From Hordeum vulgare subsp. vulgare (lineage: Eukaryota > Streptophyta > Magnoliopsida > Poales > Poaceae), in the NCBI RefSeq assembly GCF_904849725.1, contig NC_058524.1, forward strand, positions 353,521,823 through 353,585,822: DNA of 64,000 bases, read 5' to 3'. Shown here piece after piece: positions 54,000-64,000 of the stretch. Both the position numbers and the translations under genes were made by a program. Each line of letters starts with the position of its first letter. Within the stretch, counting starts at the first letter, position 1. The notes under the pieces were generated by a model. The model was not told where the DNA came from. It searched no databases and saw nothing but the letters and a program-made list of their open reading frames with translations.

Positions 54000-56900
54000 T
54001 GTCACATCCCTAACCCTTAAGCAAGATAGCATTGTGCTCATCTGTTCTTTGCATTTGCATCTAAGAAGTTTCAACAAAAACAACAAAGTGGCAAAGGAAA
54101 AACTCAAAACCCTAGCCACCATTTCAATTAAAGGAAATCTCAAACTAGTTCAAAATCAATGAACCCAAAATGGCCTCAAGAAATGTTCAAACTTTCTGAT
54201 AAATCATGAAAGTAAATGAGCATTGGAGAAAACTATTTTCTTGACACTTTAAGCTTTTTGAATAAATGAAAAAGGCTACTGGTTTCAAGTTTTAAATTTG
54301 AAATCAGAAACTATAAATTTCCAAAAGTGTTGAAAACCTTGGAAATGGTTGGGGATATTATAACAAATATTTTAGGAGGTCTAAAATAGTTTTTACTTAT
54401 TGTTTTGGAGCTGAATTAATTAGCACAACAATAATTAGCAAAACAGAAAAACAAAAACAGAAAAAATGGAAAAACCTTACCTGTCGCCTAAGCTTGGCCC
54501 GGCCCATCCCTAGCTCGTCCCCTCCCTCGCGCTAGTAGACAGCAGGAGGTGGCCGCCGCCCCCTCCGGCGCGGCCACGCACCTGCGTGCCTGCCTGGCCG
54601 CTGCCTCACGCTGGCAAAGATGGGGATAAGCTCCCCAGGGCCTCCCCTATCCATTCCCCGCCTCGGTTCTCTTCCTCCTCCCGGATCTCCTCCTCCTCCT
54701 TGCTGTCGCCATTAGATCCGAGCTCGAGCTCGAGCTGCCCGTCCCCCTAGCCATAGGATTCCATCCCAGAGCACGCCATTAGCTCCGCCTCGTCGCCCTG
54801 GTCATCTCTGCAGAAGCCGAAGCTTCCTCGAGCCCTGCAACGCCCGCAACGCCGTCGTCTTCCACCTCCGGCCGCCGGACCTCTCCCGTCGATTCATCGC
54901 CCCCAGGCCTTCCCCGAGCCGTCTAAGCTCTGCTCTGCACTCCCCGTGAGCATGCAGTCGTTTCCCCTAAGTTTTCCCCGTCGATCCCCTCCTCTAGCTC
55001 TAGTTTCACCGGAGCCCGACGAGGACCGCCGCTGCCGCTCGTCGCCGGTAGCCCACCGATGATCAGCTCGTCCTTCCGAGGGCACCAGCAGCTCCAGGTC
55101 GACGCGTAGATGCTGTAGCAGCTAAGAACCGAGCGTAGATCCCTCTGATTCAAAGACCCCGATGACGCCCGAGCCTTGGCCGCCGCCAAGCTCGTCGCCG
55201 GCGTCATCTCCGGCCAGATCAGCCCCGGCTAAGTGCAGAAATGAAGCTGCGGGAGACGTGCCGTTCCTCTGGTGCTCTCCGCGCAGCATTTGGCCCCCTG
55301 TGCGCCGTTTCCGAGCCCCTCCGCCGTGGTGGTGGTCGCCGGAGGCTCCCCGCCGGCGAGGACGACCTCGCCGCCGATGGATGTCGACGTGGCAAAGCTA
55401 ACCCAGCAGCTCAGCACCTAATCACTCGCTGACAAGTGGGCCCAAGGCCAAGTCAAACCTCAGTTAGGGCTGGTCAGCGCGGGATTAGTCCCAGAGAAGC
55501 TGACCAGTGGGGGCCCCCTGTCAGGTTTGACCTAAAGAGGTCGGCTGACCTGCTGACGTCAGTCTGATGCAATAAATAGAATTCCAGTATAAAACTTATT
55601 CAGGAAATTGCTAAAAATTGTAAAAATCATAAAAATTAATCATGAAAATAATTTATATATGAAAAAGTATCAGAAAAATTCAAGGATTCTTATTATGCTA
55701 CTTTCAACCATGTTTAAAAAAGTTAAAGAACCCTAAATTGTGGAATAAGGAATAATTCAATTCTTATAATCACTTTTTAAATGGAATTTGCAAAAATATT
55801 CAAATTTCATTATGTATACCACGTTCACCACTGTCCTAATTACAAATCAGTACCATAACATGACATTTCATGCATGTTAACATCAAGTTGATCTGAGCAT
55901 CAGGTCGAATCAATTAAACCGGTATCCGAGAATACCCCGTTTGAATTGCTATTCGAATGTGATTCAAATCCACTCTAAACCTAATACATGTTGAAAATAA
56001 TAACTTATCACCTTGCATTCTCATGCCATGCTCATGCATAATTTTGAGTACATATGATTGTTATTGAATGTTGCCACTCATTTCGGTAGGCTCCGCACCC
56101 CCGGATTCCACCGAATATCCGTCTGACGGATATCGTTCCTCCTCTGAGCAACAAGGCAAGCAACCCTTTTGATCATCCCGATAATTCCCATGTTCTTGCT
56201 CCTGCACCTATTTATTGCATTTAAGATCAAATGCTTCAACTGCTTTCGCCACGTTAGGTGAACCCACTTCCTTTGCATGACTTAACCTTGTCACAATAAA
56301 TAGCCTAACCTTGCAACCTAGCATACCTGGTAGTTGTTTGAGCTATGATGTGCCTTATCCTGCTATGCATGCTATGCTTAGAGTTGTGTATGGTCTGTCA
56401 TCTGGGAGATGAACATAAATGTGGAATGTGTTCGGTAGGCAAAGGTTGTGTGTTGAACTTGAGTTGGTAAAGGTACCGGTGAAGGGTTGTGTAGGAGTAC
56501 ATGGCGGGTTGTTTCATTGGAACCGTCCTTAGGAACTGAGTTCCGTGTATGTATTCCAAGACTAGATACTACCACATGCTGGGCCCTGAAATATGACCCC
56601 GCTCGGCCTATTAATCGCGTAGTACCCGGTCCAGGAGTTGCAAGTAGTTTCTGGTGTTTATAGTAATGCTGGAGGCCATGCATGGTGCTGACCTGAGAGG
56701 TGGGCCGTGATGCGGTAGGCAGTGGCACGGTGTACCAAGTGGCACCCGGATGGTGGGCTTGGGAATCCTGCGCACATCCTTTGAGGCCGTGGCGGAAACC
56801 TCGGCCGGACTTCCGTACGGGTTACTCTCAGATAGGCGATAAACCTGGACTAGGTACTAGTGTGGTTAACGGTCGTGGCCGACTCCCTCGCTGGGCTTCC

Positions 56901-58152
56901 GCTTGAAGGTTGCCGAGGTGCATGACGTGCACATAGCGATAAGTGGCGAGAGCGTGTGTGACGAAGTACACACCTGCAGGGTTATGATCTATTCGAATAG
57001 CCGCGTTCGCGGATATGGACTACTTGGAGACATATGTTGTTCATAGATAACTTCAATGGCTACTCATAAAATTGTCAAGATAAGCGTGAGTGTCGTGGAC
57101 GGCATTTCCGTATGGAGACAGAATGATTCCACGATAGTGTATTGTTGTGGTGTTAGTGGACTCGTGTGCGAGAAATTAAGTTGTCAAAACTAATTTCAAA
57201 ATGCAAGTTGTCTAGCCACGAGTCAAATGCTGGCTTCCCGCATGAAACCCCACAATACCTTTTGATACCTTGCATGAGTAGTTAGTTCTCCTAAAGTCTT
57301 GCTGAGTACCTTCGTACTCATGTTTTCTTAATAAATGTTGCAGAGGTTGCTAATGACCCTAATGGAGGGTTCTTCGTAGACATCGACGACGACGAGTAGC
57401 TGGTGTCCCAGCTATGATCTGGCCCTACGTCGGCTCTGTAGTATAGTCAGGCCATGTGCCTTCTAGTTGCACTGTCTGTTCCCAGACAGTTTATAACTCT
57501 TCCGCTGGCTTGTATTGTATGACTGCTATTATGGGTCGTGAGACCCTTAATGTGTAATATTATGTGTGTGGCTCTTCCGAGCCTCTTAAATAAAGGTTGT
57601 ATGTTTATGGTTATGTTGTGATGCCATCGATGTATCTATACATATCGGTATGCCATGCGTATGTGTGTCGTACTTGATATATGGGGTTCGATTACCTAGT
57701 CGTGAACTTTAGTAGCACTCCTTACAAGGAAATGCCCCTTTGTGATCCAACGAGCCTTGGTAGTTCGCTACTGCTCCGGACACATTGGTTGACCGGCATG
57801 TGTCCTTCTTAGCTGCTGTGTCTGTCCCCTTTGGGGAAATGTCACGCGATGTAATGGAATCCTTGTAGCTTTCTACGACTCGTCTACATTCGCTGATGAC
57901 CGACACCTGCTTTGTTGGGTCATGTATGCATGTCCTTGTGCGGTACTGCCACTTTGGTTTATGACTAGACATGTCGATCCGGGTTCTTTGACATTGGATT
58001 GCTAGCGACACTATCACATACGTGAGTCAAAAGACGCAAACGGTCCCGGCTAAGGTAAGGCTGCAGCCGTGGAGTTAACCGTGCGTGAGACCACAAAGGG
58101 ATGCGATGTGTTACAGGCTGGATTCCTATGGCTTAGGATCGGGGTCCCGACA
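54000..58152 (+). repeat. 5' LTR of B
   Basis: 4153 bp, TGTCACATCC... to ...GGGGTCCCGACA. GC-rich centre (54480-55560), AT-rich flanks, possible TATAAAA at 55588-55594. ORFs in the GC-rich part (e.g. 54923-55207 minus) have no conserved counterpart in B'. Confidence 0.9.
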
Positions 58153-58156
58153 GCGT

Positions 58157-58168
58157 TGGTATCACAGC
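58157..58168 (+). promoter_or_regulatory. Primer-binding site of B (initiator Met tRNA)
   Basis: TGGTATCACAGC: 11 of 12 matches to TGGTATCAGAGC, four bases after the LTR. Confidence 0.9.
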
Positions 58169-58586
58169 CTGACTGACTGTAGGATTACTAAGCCAAACTG
58201 GTCGAAGTTGAGTCTAGAATTATTAGTTATATATAAGGGAATTGTTTGTGGAAGGGAACGTAACACTCTTGTTCTCTTCTCAAGATATTCTATTCTGGTC
58301 ATCCTCGTCCTTTCTGCGGGAATTAAGGACTAGGTTACTCATCTTCTCCTAGGCTCGTGTTTCTGATCGGTAGATTATAGGACTACGAGTCGAGAGATAT
58401 TGGGTTTCTTTTATTCCTAGGAAGCAGGAAGTAAGTTTGATGATCAGAGAGTTGAACTTGATTGTTGAGTGGTTACGCTATTCCATTTTGGGTTGTCTCG
58501 AAATTTGTTTTTGAGCATTTACAGTCGTTATGCTGCCCAATTTTGCATTCGGAGCTCTAATGCTTTTGCATTACTCTCTATTACAG

Positions 58587-59360
58587 ATGCTTGGCCGTCC
58601 TTCTCGTCAGGTGGTACGTCTGACCAGGTGCATTGATGTACCGGGTCATACGGCCATGCTGGTCAGGGTGATGTCGGTGCGCGGTTACCGCTGGTACCCC
58701 GAGTACACAGTGGAGGAACAGTACCGAGACTTCAACCAGAGCCAGTACATCTGCACTGTTAGGGTATTTCCAGACTACCCTGGAGCGGAGAAGCCAATCC
58801 ATTGGTCCTATGGGTTGGGGGTCACCGTTGACATGGCAGTACAAGATGCTGCCTATTCAATGCTGACTATTATGAGAGCGAGACATGCACTGCTGCAGAA
58901 TTCAGAGTTCTTCTATGTTCCGGCCTCTCAGTCTGGTGAAGAGGGATACCTCAGTGGAGTCTATTTTGATTCTTCTATGGAGGATCCACTTCTGCAGTCC
59001 ACTGTTGAGATGCTAGAGAACAGAGACAGGGATGCTCGTGCTCTCCGCATGGAGCTTTATGCTACCCGTGCCCGTCTGTGGACATCTTGGACGCAGCTGG
59101 CACCGGTAGTCCAGACAGGGTATGGAGAGATGGAGATGCTGAACCCTGTTAGAACCCATCTTCCGGCCCACGTTGACTGGCCAACTATAGGAGGAGTCAC
59201 ACCTCTTCGGGGACCCCTCTTACCACCAGTCAGGGGACCAAGCCTACATCCGTGTCCTTATGGATCCCAGGGATCTCAGGCTAGAGTGTTTCCTAATCCG
59301 CAGGTTGAGCTTCCAGGTCATGGAGGTAATCTCTATGAGATGTTCTATGCGGATGCCTGA
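58587..59360 (+). CDS. orf0-type protein of B, intact (257 aa)
   Basis: An open frame between PBS and gag. It is also open upstream to 58530, but ATG 58587 (MLGRPSRQVVRL) is preferred because ATTACAG immediately precedes it and upstream residues look non-coding. Layout: a strand-rich N-terminal half with QYICTVRVFPDY (about 50-61) and GLGVTVDMAVQDAAYSMLTI (about 73-92), resembling the strand-strand-helix end of a double-stranded-RNA-binding-type fold, a helical segment with heptad-like spacing (LENRDRDARALRMELYATRA, about 145-164), and a Pro/Gly-rich tail. Same position and length class as the A1 orf0, with only faint similarity. No known catalytic motif; function unknown. Confidence 0.8.
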   Translation: MLGRPSRQVVRLTRCIDVPGHTAMLVRVMSVRGYRWYPEYTVEEQYRDFNQSQYICTVRVFPDYPGAEKPIHWSYGLGVTVDMAVQDAAYSMLTIMRARHALLQNSEFFYVPASQSGEEGYLSGVYFDSSMEDPLLQSTVEMLENRDRDARALRMELYATRARLWTSWTQLAPVVQTGYGEMEMLNPVRTHLPAHVDWPTIGGVTPLRGPLLPPVRGPSLHPCPYGSQGSQARVFPNPQVELPGHGGNLYEMFYADA

Positions 59361-59703
59361 GCTGTGAGCGGTAGGATAGTATGGTAGTAGCCGTACGTTC
59401 ACAGTCCTGCGTGACTTGTGAAGTATGGTAGTAATGTGAAATGAATTCCGGAGGCCTAGATAAATAATGTATAGGAAGCTTGTAAGCCTCTGATGAGTAG
59501 TTCCACCATTTCAGTAGTTTGCTCTTCGAGTAAGTTTGTACTGAACTATGTAAGGGTGTGTATGAACCATGGTGTATATATAGCAGTTGCTTGTTACCAT
59601 GTTGTTCGGATATTCATTTCCGCATTCCGTGTGTTTAGTACATTCTTAATCCATAGCTAGTATTGATATGATATTGGTCTAAGCTATGAGTTTGTTTGTC
59701 AGG
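59361..59703 (+). other. Spacer between orf0 and gag in B
   Basis: Nothing coding. AT-rich, with TTTGTTTGTCAGG directly before the gag ATG, which has the shape of a 3' splice site. Confidence 0.5.
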
Positions 59704-60756
59704 ATGGTGTTCACCAGGTTGAACCGTGCCCCTGCTCATGAGCAAGGTGAGGGTAGTCAAGCGTCGCAGGAAGACCCGCCTCACCCACCTTCTCTGGTAG
59801 AAGTGATGCTTGAGGCAGAAAGAAACAAAAGGGAGACCAACTGGCTGCTAGAGCGTATTGAGCAGAATACGGCTCGACAACCTAGGAATGTTGCAGTGTC
59901 CCTCAATGACTTTGTGAAGCTGAATCCTCCAAAGTTTCATCATTCCGTCGATCCCCTCGACGCTGATGACTGGCTGCGCAGCATCTCACGCAAGATTCGC
60001 TCGGCGAATGTGTCTGAGGCCGACAAGGTGACCTTTGCGGCGTATTTCCTGGAGGGACCCGCCAATCTGTGGTGGGAGAATTTTGAAGCTATGCGTCCCG
60101 CTGAACCAGTGGCCACGTGGGCAGACTTCAGTGCAGCTTTTCGTCTGCACCATATTCTAGAGGGCCTGATGGACAGAAAGAGAGAGGAGTTCTGTGCCTT
60201 CACTCAGGGCAAGTTGTCTGTGGATGCCTATAGCCGCGAGTTCGGTAACCTCACCCGCTATGCAACAGAGGAGGTGTCTACTGACGCCACGAAGCAAGCA
60301 AGATTCCGTAAGGGTCTGAGCCCTCAGCTCCGTTGAGACCTGCGCCTCCATGACTGTGCAAGTTTTCAAGCCCTGGTCAACAAAGCGATCAGTGCGGAGA
60401 CTGGTCATACTGACTTCGAAGCCACAAGGAAGCACTCCCGTGACTTTGGCTCATCTTCTGGTTCCGCGTTTCCAGAACGCAGGTTGTGGGTTCCAAACAG
60501 TTCTCTGCCGCCAAGATACACTCCGAGGCCATCCTACATGGCGCCTCAGACGAATCAGGCCAACCCTCCAGCAAAAGCTTATGGTGGTCCAGCTAGCAAT
60601 GCTGCACCACGTGCCAACCAGGTGATATGCTACAAGTGTGGAGAACCAGGGCATTATTCCCGTGAGTGTCCTCAGAATGTGGGTGCCAAGCAACCCGGAA
60701 AGTCCGTCGGGCAGGCCAAGTCGGGCAAAGCTTATTATGTGAAGGCAACTCCTGCA
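59704..60756 (+). pseudogene. gag: gag of B, one nonsense codon
   Basis: ATG at 59704 (MVFTRLNRAPAHEQG) agrees with the MVT start of family A. Capsid core: LNDFVKLNPPKFHHSVDPLD, DDWLRSISRKI, AYFLEGPANLWWENFEAMRP, TWADFSAAFRLHHI, VDAYSREFGNLTRYA. A TGA at 60334-60336 follows KGLSPQLR and interrupts the frame, which then goes on in the same frame. The zinc knuckle CYKCGEPGHYSREC (60628-60669) has all four ligands intact. The capsid would be truncated before the RNA-binding knuckle. Confidence 0.88.
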
Positions 60757-61302
60757 CGTGGCCGTGTGAACTATGTGTCAGCAGAAGAAGCTGCAGAGGA
60801 TCCCGACGTCATGCTGGGTACGCTTCTTGTTAATCATCACCCAGCGTCCGTTCTCTTTGACACTGGGTCTTCTCATTCCTTCATTTCGGAAAGTTATGCA
60901 CAGTTGCATAACATGTCATTTTGTGATATGCCAATCCCATTGGTTGTCCAAACCCCTGGTAGTAAATGGCAAACCTCTAGGATAACCTATGACAATGAAA
61001 TTCTAGTAGACAGGCTAGTTTTTCTAGCCTCATTGATAGCATTGAAATCTTCGGATATTAATATCATCTTGGGCATGGACTGGATGTCAGCTCACTATGC
61101 CAAGATTGATACTGATTCTAGAAATGTCCAACTTACCCATCCCTCGGGTGAGATAGTAAATGTCTCTACTCGAGTTGCCAAATGCCAACTCTATTCCTTA
61201 AATGCCAACCCTCTTCCGGAACTTGAAGACATTCCGGTAGTCCGTGACTTCCCGGATGTTTTCCAGAGGAACTGCCAGGAATTCCACCTAACAGAGATGT
61301 AG
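60757..61302 (+). CDS. Aspartic protease of B (part of polyprotein)
   Basis: Continuous with gag in the same frame. The active site [11 protein letters not shown] has its Asp codon at 60859-60861. The second motif [18 protein letters not shown] lies at about 61057-61110. The frame is lost by a one-base deletion near 61262 (DVF then a false frame to a stop at 61300-61302), directly before the conserved PGIPP region. The domain itself appears complete and would cleave Gag-Pol. Confidence 0.85.
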   Translation, partial: RGRVNYVSAEEAAEDPDVMLGTLLVNHHPASVLFDTGSSHSFISESYAQLHNMSFCDMPIPLVVQTPGSKWQTSRITYDNEILVDRLVFLASLIALKSSDINIILGMDWMSAHYAKIDTDSRNVQLTHPSGEIVNVSTRVAKCQLYSLNANPLPELEDIPVVRDFPDVFQRNCQEFHLTEM

Positions 61303-62560
61303 AGTTTGTGATAGATCTTGTTCCGGGAACTGTCCCAATAGCCAGAAGACCTTATAAGATGGCACCCCTAGAGCTAGCCGAACTTAAGAAGCAATTAGAT
61401 GAGGCCTTGAACAAAGGTTTCATTCGTCCTACCTCTTCTCCTTGGGCTTGTCCCGTCCTCTTCGTCAAGAAGAAAGACGGAACGGATCGGATGGTTGTAG
61501 ATTACTGACCAGTTAACCTGGTCACCATAAAGAACAAGTATCCGCTCCCCAGGATCAACGATCTGTACGATCAGCTTGCTGGATCCTCAGTCTTCTCTAA
61601 AATGGATTTGAGGTTGGGATACCATCAAATCAAGATTAAGAACGGGGACATTCCAAAAACGGCCTTTGTTACTCGTTATGGCCAATATGAGTACACCGTT
61701 ATGTCCTTCGGTTTAACCAATGCCCAGCCACCTTCTCTCGACTGATGAATTCAATCTTTATGGAGTATTTGGATAAATTCGTCGTAGTATACCTCGATGA
61801 TACTCTCATCTACTCAAAGAATGAACAAGAACATGCCGAGCATCTAAGGCTGGTATTGATGAAACATCGAGAGCATCGCCTTTATGCCAAATTTTCAAAA
61901 TGTGAATTCTGGTTACCAGAAGTGACCTATCTAGGCCACGTAATCTCTGGTAAGGGTATTGCTGTCAATCTCGAGAGAGTTCAAGCTGTCCTTGATTGGA
62001 CTCAACCTGAATCGGTTAAGCAAGTTAGGAGTTTTCTTGGTCTAGCGAGCTATTGTCGCCGCTTCGTCGAGAATTTCTCCAAGGTTGCAAAGCCTCTAAC
62101 TGAACTCCTCAAGAAGGATAAAAAGTTCGAGTGGACACCACAGTGTGAGCATAGTTTTCAGGAACTGAAAAGACGCCTGACTTCCGCACCTGTGTTGCTA
62201 CCACCAGATTTTTCTAAGGACTTTGTTATCTATTGCGACGCCTCGCGACAAGGATTAGGTTGCATTCTCATGCAAGATCGTCATGTGATCGCATACGCAT
62301 CTCGACAGTTGCGTCCACATGAGGATAATTATCCCACACATGACCTAGAGCTTGCAGCTGTGGTCCATGCAGTAAAAACCTGGCGACATTACCTTTTGGG
62401 TAATCGTTGCGAAATATTCACTGATCACCAAAGTCTGAAATATACCTTCACCCAGCCGGATTTGAATCTCAGGCAAAGACGGTGGGTTGAGTTGATCTCG
62501 GATTACGACTTAGGGATAACTTACACCCCGGGGAAGGCCAATGTTATGGCCGATGCACTA
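61263..62560 (+). pseudogene. Reverse transcriptase/RNase H of B
   Basis: RT N-terminus [40 protein letters not shown] and MVVDY, then TGA at 61506-61508 in place of the Arg codon usual in this motif. It continues [32 protein letters not shown] and SFGLTNA with a one-base deletion near 61723-61731. From 61745 it is open: catalytic [13 protein letters not shown] (YLDD codons 61790-61801), [10 protein letters not shown] and [13 protein letters not shown]. The RNase H follows: [33 protein letters not shown] and FTDHQSLKY with the catalytic acids visible. Only these four lesions keep gag-pol from being intact. Confidence 0.9.
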
Positions 62561-64000
62561 AGTCGTAAATCTTATTGTAACAATTTGATGCTACAACAAG
62601 GTCAACCACATCTCCATGAGGACTTTCGGAAGTTGAATCTTCATATTGTTCCTCAAGGATTCCTTTCTACCTTGGTGGCGAAGCCTACTCTTAAGGATCA
62701 AATTATAGCTGGCCAAAAGCGTGACAAGGGTATATCACGGATCATGAATAATCGAGGTGTTGTGTTCTTCCAGAATCGTTTAGTGGTTCCTAAGAACCCA
62801 CATCTAAGGCAGTTAATCCTTAAGGAGGCTCATGATTCTCCTCTCACCATTCATCCCGGTAGTACTAAGATGTATCAGGACCTACGCCAGAGGTTCTGGT
62901 GGACTAGGATGAAGAGAGAAATTGCTGAGTTCGTTGCTAACTGCAACGTTTGTCGTCGAGTTAAGGCAGAACATCAAAGGCCTGCTGGCACCCTTCAGCC
63001 TCTAGCTATTCCTGAATGGAAATGGGATAAAGTTAGCATGGATTTCATTACCGGATTTCCCAAGACCAAGAAAGGAAATAATGCTATCTTTGTGGTCATT
63101 GACCGTCTTTCCAAAGTGGCTCATTTTATTCCTGTTCGTGAGAGTATAACAGCTAGCCAGCTAGCAGAGTTATATATCTCTCGAATTGTGTCTCTTCATG
63201 GTGTTCCCCTGGAAATTAACTCGGACCGTGGAAGTATCTTTACTTCTCGCTTCTGGGAAAGTTTTCAGAATGCCATGGGGACTCACTTATCTTTTAGCAC
63301 TGCTTTCCATCCTCAATCAAGTGTTCAAGTAGAAAGAGTGAATCAAATCCTAGAGGATATGCTCCACGCTTGCGTTATTTCGTTCGGTATGAATTGGGAG
63401 AAGTGCCTTCCATTCGCCGAATTCGCTTGTAACAATAGTTATCAATCAAGCTTGGGCAAAGCCCCTTTTGAAGTTCTCTATGGACGAAGATGTCGAACCC
63501 CTCTTAATTGGTCAGAAACCGGAGAGAGGCAACTCTTTGGCCTAGACATGATCCAGGATGCAGAAGAGAAGGTTCGCATTATTCGTGAAAAGTTGAAAAC
63601 AGCCCAGTCTCGTCAAAAGAGCCAATATGATCGTCATCATAAGGCTGTGACCTTTGAAGTTGACGAGAAGGCTTACCTTCGGGTTACACCTTTGAAGGGT
63701 ACCCATCGATTCGGTATCAAGGGCAAATTGGTTCCTCGTTACATTGGTCCTTTTCGCATTCTTGCCAAACAAGGAGAAGTTGCCTACCAGTTGGAACTTC
63801 CTCCGCATCTTTCCAAGGTTCATGATGTTTTCCACGTCTCGCAACTCAGGCGTTGCTTCTCGGATCCTATCCGTAAAGTGGACCACGAAACGCTTGATCT
63901 CCAAGATAACCTTTCATACCGAGAATACCCCGTGCGTATTCTTGATCAAGCTGAGCGTACCACTCGACGTCGAAACCTCAAGTTTCTTAAAGTTCAATGG
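62561..64000 (+). CDS. Integrase of B with GPY/F module and start of a chromodomain-like end (runs off the window)
   Basis: Open throughout. Zinc-binding HHCC domain: [20 protein letters not shown] with two His, then [10 protein letters not shown] with two Cys. Catalytic triad: [11 protein letters not shown] (Asp), [15 protein letters not shown] (Asp) and [14 protein letters not shown] (Glu); the usual Gly-Gln before Glu is Val-Gln here. C-terminal GPY/F module: [32 protein letters not shown] follows, then [20 protein letters not shown], the beginning of a Tekay-type chromodomain cut at 64000. Role: integration of cDNA, with the chromodomain thought to guide heterochromatin targeting. Confidence 0.9.

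Larger units (their letters stand above)
54000..64000 (+). mobile_element. Element B: Tekay-type chromovirus (Ty3/gypsy), cut by the window end
   Basis: Inserted in the RT of A2 after CCAGA (53995-53999, presumed TSD; the other copy is outside). LTR 54000-58152, PBS, orf0, then gag-protease-RT-RNaseH-integrase in canonical order. The GPY/F-type module and the start of a chromodomain-like region at the 3' end place it in the Tekay chromoviruses. Two nonsense codons and two single-base frameshifts have hit gag-pol, but the 752 codons from 61745 to the window end are open. It is the youngest insertion at this locus by nesting. Confidence 0.88.

Noticed and set aside
54894..55432. Short GC-rich ORFs on both strands near 55 kb
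   Set aside because: Within the B LTR; no conserved counterpart in the B' copy at 11.7-12.5 kb.

Overview
This is a transposon-only stretch of a large grass genome. Every recognisable open reading frame belongs to a retrotransposon or a CACTA DNA transposon of types abundant in Triticeae (wheat, barley, rye, Aegilops). I found no convincing single-copy host gene, no tRNA or rRNA gene and no prokaryotic feature. The evidence is long TG...CA LTRs followed by primer-binding sites complementary to initiator-Met tRNA, gag and pol domains of plant Ty3/gypsy and Ty1/copia lineages, and elements nested inside one another with target-site duplications (TSDs).

Layout. 1-7024: element A1, a Tekay/RIRE3-like Ty3/gypsy element. 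It has a very long 5' LTR (split by a minus-strand solo LTR, H, at 2539-4090), a PBS, an intact ORF upstream of gag (orf0), the first ~100 codons of gag, and then directly a ~95-bp 3' LTR remnant. 7025-~11640: element C, minus strand, another Ty3/gypsy relic with gag and protease remnants but no RT or integrase. ~11641-40557: one old ~4 kb LTR (B', same family as element B) split into three pieces by D and E. D (13877-23273, TSD AATGT) is a minus-strand SIRE/Maximus-lineage copia element with gag and a third ORF but no pol. E (24115-40225) is a plus-strand Tat-lineage Ty3/gypsy element with gag, protease, RT-RNaseH, an extra RNase H, integrase and a convergent antisense gene. E's 5' LTR is split by F (~24225-28090), a related minus-strand Tat-type element without recognisable pol. 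40558-46020: G, a minus-strand SIRE-like copia pol fragment interrupted by a CACTA transposon I (41703-45483, TSD AAG), which carries a multi-exon gene for a B3-like protein. ~46390-53999: A2, a second copy of family A with degraded orf0, gag and protease/RT. It is broken inside RT by element B (54000 to window end), the best-preserved element: a 4153-bp LTR, PBS, intact orf0, and gag-pol with two stops and two frameshifts but an open RT-RNaseH-integrase reading frame running off the window.

How the parts relate. Each autonomous-type element would encode capsid (gag), protease, reverse transcriptase/RNase H and integrase for copy-and-paste transposition. In every copy here at least one of these is broken, so none looks able to move by itself. 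The orf0 genes of A1 and B remain open while the gag-pol next to them is damaged. Insertion order can be read from the nesting: B' before D and E; E before F; G before I; A2 before B; A1 before H. The most unusual items are the intact orf0 pair, the pol-less gag-bearing copia element D with its CTCGGTnnnACCGAG palindrome clusters, the spliced antisense gene in E, and the B3-like gene inside the CACTA element.
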